In this document: positions 31,447-33,479 of the stretch, piece by piece
Numbering within the stretch: position 1 is the stretch's first letter
Layout: the number at the start of each line of letters is the position of its first letter
Notes under the pieces: generated by a model
What the model was told of the DNA's origin: nothing
The model's database searches: none
The model's input: the letters and a program-made list of their open reading frames with translations, nothing else
Made by a program: the position numbers and the translations under genes
Assembly: GCA_047633055.1 (NCBI GenBank)
Contig: JBLIEI010000050.1
Coordinates: 1 to 33,479, forward strand
Direction: 5' to 3'
Length of the DNA: 33,479 nt
DNA from: CALJFL01 sp047633055
GTDB lineage: Bacteria > Pseudomonadota > Gammaproteobacteria > Pseudomonadales > Halieaceae

Positions 31447-32637
31447 ATGTATGAGCGTTTTCAGGAACACTTAGCCGAAGAACTGGCAGGTATCGAGCGT
31501 GCGGGCCTGACCAAGCATGAACGACTGATCACCACAGCTCAGGGTGCCCGTGTCGGCGTCACCAATGGTGGGCAGGTGCTTAATCTGTGCGCCAACAATT
31601 ATCTGGGCCTGGCCCAACATCCGCAGGTGAATGAAGCGGCAGCACAGGGCTTGCAGGAATGGGGTTTCGGAATGGCCTCGGTGCGTTTTATCTGCGGCAC
31701 CCAGTCTCTGCACAAGGATCTGGAAAATCGGATTAGTGCATTTCTCGGTAGTCAGGACACCATCCTCTACCCATCATGTTTCGACGCCAACGGCGGGCTG
31801 TTTGAAACATTACTGGGCGCTGAAGATGCGGTTATTTCCGATGAGCTAAATCATGCCAGCATCATTGACGGCGTGCGCTTATGCCGGGCCAGCCGCTATC
31901 GTTATCGCAATAACGATATGGCAGACCTGGAGAGCCAACTTCAAGCCGCTGATGCCGCCGGTGCACGCTTCAAGCTGATTACCACCGATGGCGTATTCTC
32001 TATGGATGGCTACATTGCCAGACTCGACGAAATTTGTGACCTCGCCGACAGATATGGAGCCCTGGTCCATTTTGACGACTGCCATGCCACCGGTTTTATC
32101 GGCGACAATGGTAAGGGCACCCACGAATTACGTAACTGCATGGATCGGGTTGATATCATTACCGGTACGCTAGGCAAAGCACTGGGGGGTGCGAGTGGAG
32201 GTTACACGGCGGCTCGTCAGGAAATCGTCGACCTGCTGCGCCAGCGTTCACGACCCTACCTATTCTCCAATACAGTGGCGCCGCCGGTGGTTGCGGGCGC
32301 GATCAGAGCCATTGAATTAGTTAGCGAATCGCCAGAACTGCGCGATAAGCTGCATCACAACACCGGCATTTTCCGTGAGGGGCTAGCACGGTTAGGCTTT
32401 GAGCTGTTACCGGGTGAACATCCGATTGTACCGGTGATGCTGCACGATGCTGCGCTGGCGGCCAAGTTTGCCGACGCCATGCTAGCCCTAGGCGTTTACG
32501 TGGTGGCGTTTTCTTTCCCTGTGGTGCCCAAAGGTAAAGCGCGTATTCGCACCCAAATGTCTGCGGCGCTCAGCGATGACGATATTGATTTTGCGCTTGA
32601 AGTATTCGCGCGGGCCAAAAAGGAAGTGGGGTGTTAA
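31447..32637 (+). CDS. kbl: 2-amino-3-ketobutyrate CoA ligase (glycine C-acetyltransferase)
   Basis: This PLP enzyme converts the unstable 2-amino-3-oxobutanoate and CoA to glycine and acetyl-CoA. The 396-residue chain (E. coli 398) has the alpha-oxoamine synthase signatures: CANNYLGLAQHP, FDANGGLFETLLG, DDCHATGFIG and the Schiff-base lysine Lys244 in TGTLGKALGGASGG, the same number as in E. coli. AGGAG six bases before the ATG supports the start, and tdh ends 9 bases upstream. The toxic intermediate is probably channelled between the two enzymes. The stop codon is followed by an AAGCCG/CGGCTT hairpin (32636-32654) without a T-tract. Confidence 0.97.
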   Translation: MYERFQEHLAEELAGIERAGLTKHERLITTAQGARVGVTNGGQVLNLCANNYLGLAQHPQVNEAAAQGLQEWGFGMASVRFICGTQSLHKDLENRISAFLGSQDTILYPSCFDANGGLFETLLGAEDAVISDELNHASIIDGVRLCRASRYRYRNNDMADLESQLQAADAAGARFKLITTDGVFSMDGYIARLDEICDLADRYGALVHFDDCHATGFIGDNGKGTHELRNCMDRVDIITGTLGKALGGASGGYTAARQEIVDLLRQRSRPYLFSNTVAPPVVAGAIRAIELVSESPELRDKLHHNTGIFREGLARLGFELLPGEHPIVPVMLHDAALAAKFADAMLALGVYVVAFSFPVVPKGKARIRTQMSAALSDDDIDFALEVFARAKKEVGC

Positions 32638-32684
32638 GCCGACAGTTGCGGCTTGAGAGTACGCTATAAACGGGCTCAACAGCC

Positions 32685-33296
32685 TTAACTATCGGCTTTC
32701 AGTACTTCTTCTTCCAACTGCCTAAGGCGATCTTTACCAAAGAACATTTCCTCGCCAACATAGAATGTAGGAATGCCGAATGCTCCGCGCTGGACAGCCG
32801 CCTCGGTGTTGGCGACGAGTTTTGCTTTTACCGCGGGGTCCCGGGTCTGTTCCAATAATCTAGCGCCGTCCAGGCCTGCATCCGTCAGAGCAGCAACAAA
32901 GACCTCCGGATCGTCCATTTTCAGGGATTTTTCCCACATCGCTTTCAGCCCTGCTTCAATGTATTCAAGCAACTGACCTCCCTGCTCTGCTGCAATTGCG
33001 CCCCGCATCAACACCAAAGTATTAACGGGAAAGTGTTCATTCATTTTAAAATCGTCAAGCTGGTGTTTCTCGATAAAACGCTGGGTTTCCAACATTTCAT
33101 ATTCCATTTTACCTTTTACCCCTGCGAAAGCGATCATAGGCGCCTGATTACCCGTGGTCTTAAAGATTCCGCCTAACAGGCAGGGGATGATATTCAATTC
33201 GGCCTCTGTTCGCGCGACAATATCGTGCAACGATTTGAAGCTTAAATAAGCATTGGGGCTAGCGAAATCAAAAATAAAATCTATTTTTACAGTCAT
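32685..33296 (-). CDS. 2-hydroxychromene-2-carboxylate isomerase family protein (DsbA-fold, kappa-GST-like)
   Basis: The 203-residue protein has a thioredoxin-like fold of the DsbA/HCCA isomerase type: FIFDFASPNAYL near the start, with Ser13 in place of the catalytic cysteine, a helical insertion with PVNTLVLMRGAIAAEQ, and the C-terminal GAFGIPTFYVGEEMFFGKDRLRQLEE with the cis-proline. True family members use glutathione to isomerise aromatic intermediates in naphthalene degradation; many homologues act on other substrates. The ATG is preceded by GGAG, which overlaps the stop of the upstream dehydrogenase gene (10 bases between coding regions), so the two are cotranscribed. Specific substrate unknown. 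Confidence 0.9.
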   Translation of the reverse strand: MTVKIDFIFDFASPNAYLSFKSLHDIVARTEAELNIIPCLLGGIFKTTGNQAPMIAFAGVKGKMEYEMLETQRFIEKHQLDDFKMNEHFPVNTLVLMRGAIAAEQGGQLLEYIEAGLKAMWEKSLKMDDPEVFVAALTDAGLDGARLLEQTRDPAVKAKLVANTEAAVQRGAFGIPTFYVGEEMFFGKDRLRQLEEEVLKADS

Positions 33297-33306
33297 AATT
33301 GTTCTC

Positions 33307-33479
33307 CTACCAAGTTTCTGTCCACGGCCGTAGGTCTAGCTCATGAGTCCAGGCTGTGCGGGATTGATTGTGCAGCATGACATAGGCTTGCGCAATGTGG
33401 GCAGGGTTGAGGATGCTGCCTTGCTCACGCAGATCATCGACCTGCGGTACGTTGTCACGAATAAAGTTTGAATCAATCA
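33307..33479 (-). CDS. short-chain dehydrogenase/reductase, C-terminal fragment (cut by window end)
   Basis: The 3' end of a minus-strand gene; the start lies outside the window. The last 57 residues read, in part, REQGSILNPAHIAQAYV and NQSRTAWTHELDLRPW, then TETW before the stop. This tail is typical of a group of SDR-family oxidoreductases in which an ELDLRP-like end follows HxQxRSAWT. The catalytic and NAD-binding parts are not visible. It is the upstream partner of the HCCA-isomerase-family gene, 10 bases apart, on one transcript. Confidence is limited by the short fragment. Confidence 0.65.
   Translation of the reverse strand, partial: IDSNFIRDNVPQVDDLREQGSILNPAHIAQAYVMLHNQSRTAWTHELDLRPWTETW

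Noticed and set aside
1..33479. tRNA, rRNA, CRISPR array, insertion sequence or prophage remnants
   Set aside because: No cloverleaf, regular repeat-spacer arrays, transposase motifs or integrase motifs were found on reading both strands. The direct repeats noted are isolated promoter elements.

Overview
The window is a gene-dense bacterial chromosome segment with no gap over 300 bases and no rRNA, tRNA, CRISPR array, insertion sequence or phage gene that I could recognise. The mnmA-hflD-purB block, a CysB of the gamma-proteobacterial type, ThrH, RoxA/YcfD and the LysR/AraC/XRE-cupin regulators point to a gammaproteobacterium. The broad acyl-CoA, propionate, glutathione-transferase and outer-membrane transporter content suggests a marine heterotroph of the Halieaceae/Spongiibacteraceae kind; that placement is inference from gene content, not from a phylogenetic marker.

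Layout. (1) 1-4888, plus strand: tRNA thiolase mnmA, hflD, purB, the ribosomal oxygenase roxA and a small DUF7931-like protein, closely spaced or overlapping. (2) 4905-13140, minus strand: a complete propionyl-CoA to succinyl-CoA operon (carboxyltransferase, unusually large biotin carboxylase/carrier fusion, methylmalonyl-CoA epimerase, B12-dependent mutase, MeaB chaperone), with a divergent AraC-type regulator (13280-14320) whose 3' end overlaps pabB. (3) 15735-22150, minus strand: thrH, cysB, a cytosolic-type 5'-nucleotidase, an AGCS amino-acid/sodium symporter, a D-cysteine desulfhydrase/ACC deaminase homologue, a yajC that is not next to secDF, and exonuclease III. (4) 22219-28382, minus strand: an outer-membrane MetA-pathway-like protein, a Nu-class-like GST and a SnoaL-like protein in one tight group; an MBL-fold hydrolase; the peroxiredoxin bcp; a zinc-ribbon NUDIX hydrolase; a flavin reductase; and moaCDE. 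(5) 28548-33479: an actinobacterial-looking LLM (luciferase-like) oxidoreductase, an XRE-cupin regulator divergent from tdh-kbl (threonine to glycine plus acetyl-CoA), a DsbA-fold 2-hydroxychromene-2-carboxylate isomerase family protein and the 3' end of a short-chain dehydrogenase.

How the genes work together. The central block carboxylates propionyl-CoA, epimerises methylmalonyl-CoA and isomerises it to succinyl-CoA, with MeaB protecting the mutase. Its likely regulator is the divergent AraC protein, and a 52-bp-spaced direct repeat in the shared promoter is a candidate operator. The tdh-kbl pair degrades threonine and is probably controlled by the divergent XRE-cupin protein; a near-identical 16-bp repeat beside both start codons, 62 bp apart, is the best operator candidate in the window.

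The most unusual items are the divergent two-subunit acyl-CoA carboxylase, the paired 16-bp repeats at tdh, a 38-bp near-perfect palindrome inside the DUF7931 gene that encodes almost the same peptide on both strands, and the displaced yajC translationally coupled to a D-cysteine desulfhydrase homologue. I did not find a clearly new multi-gene defence or mobile system.
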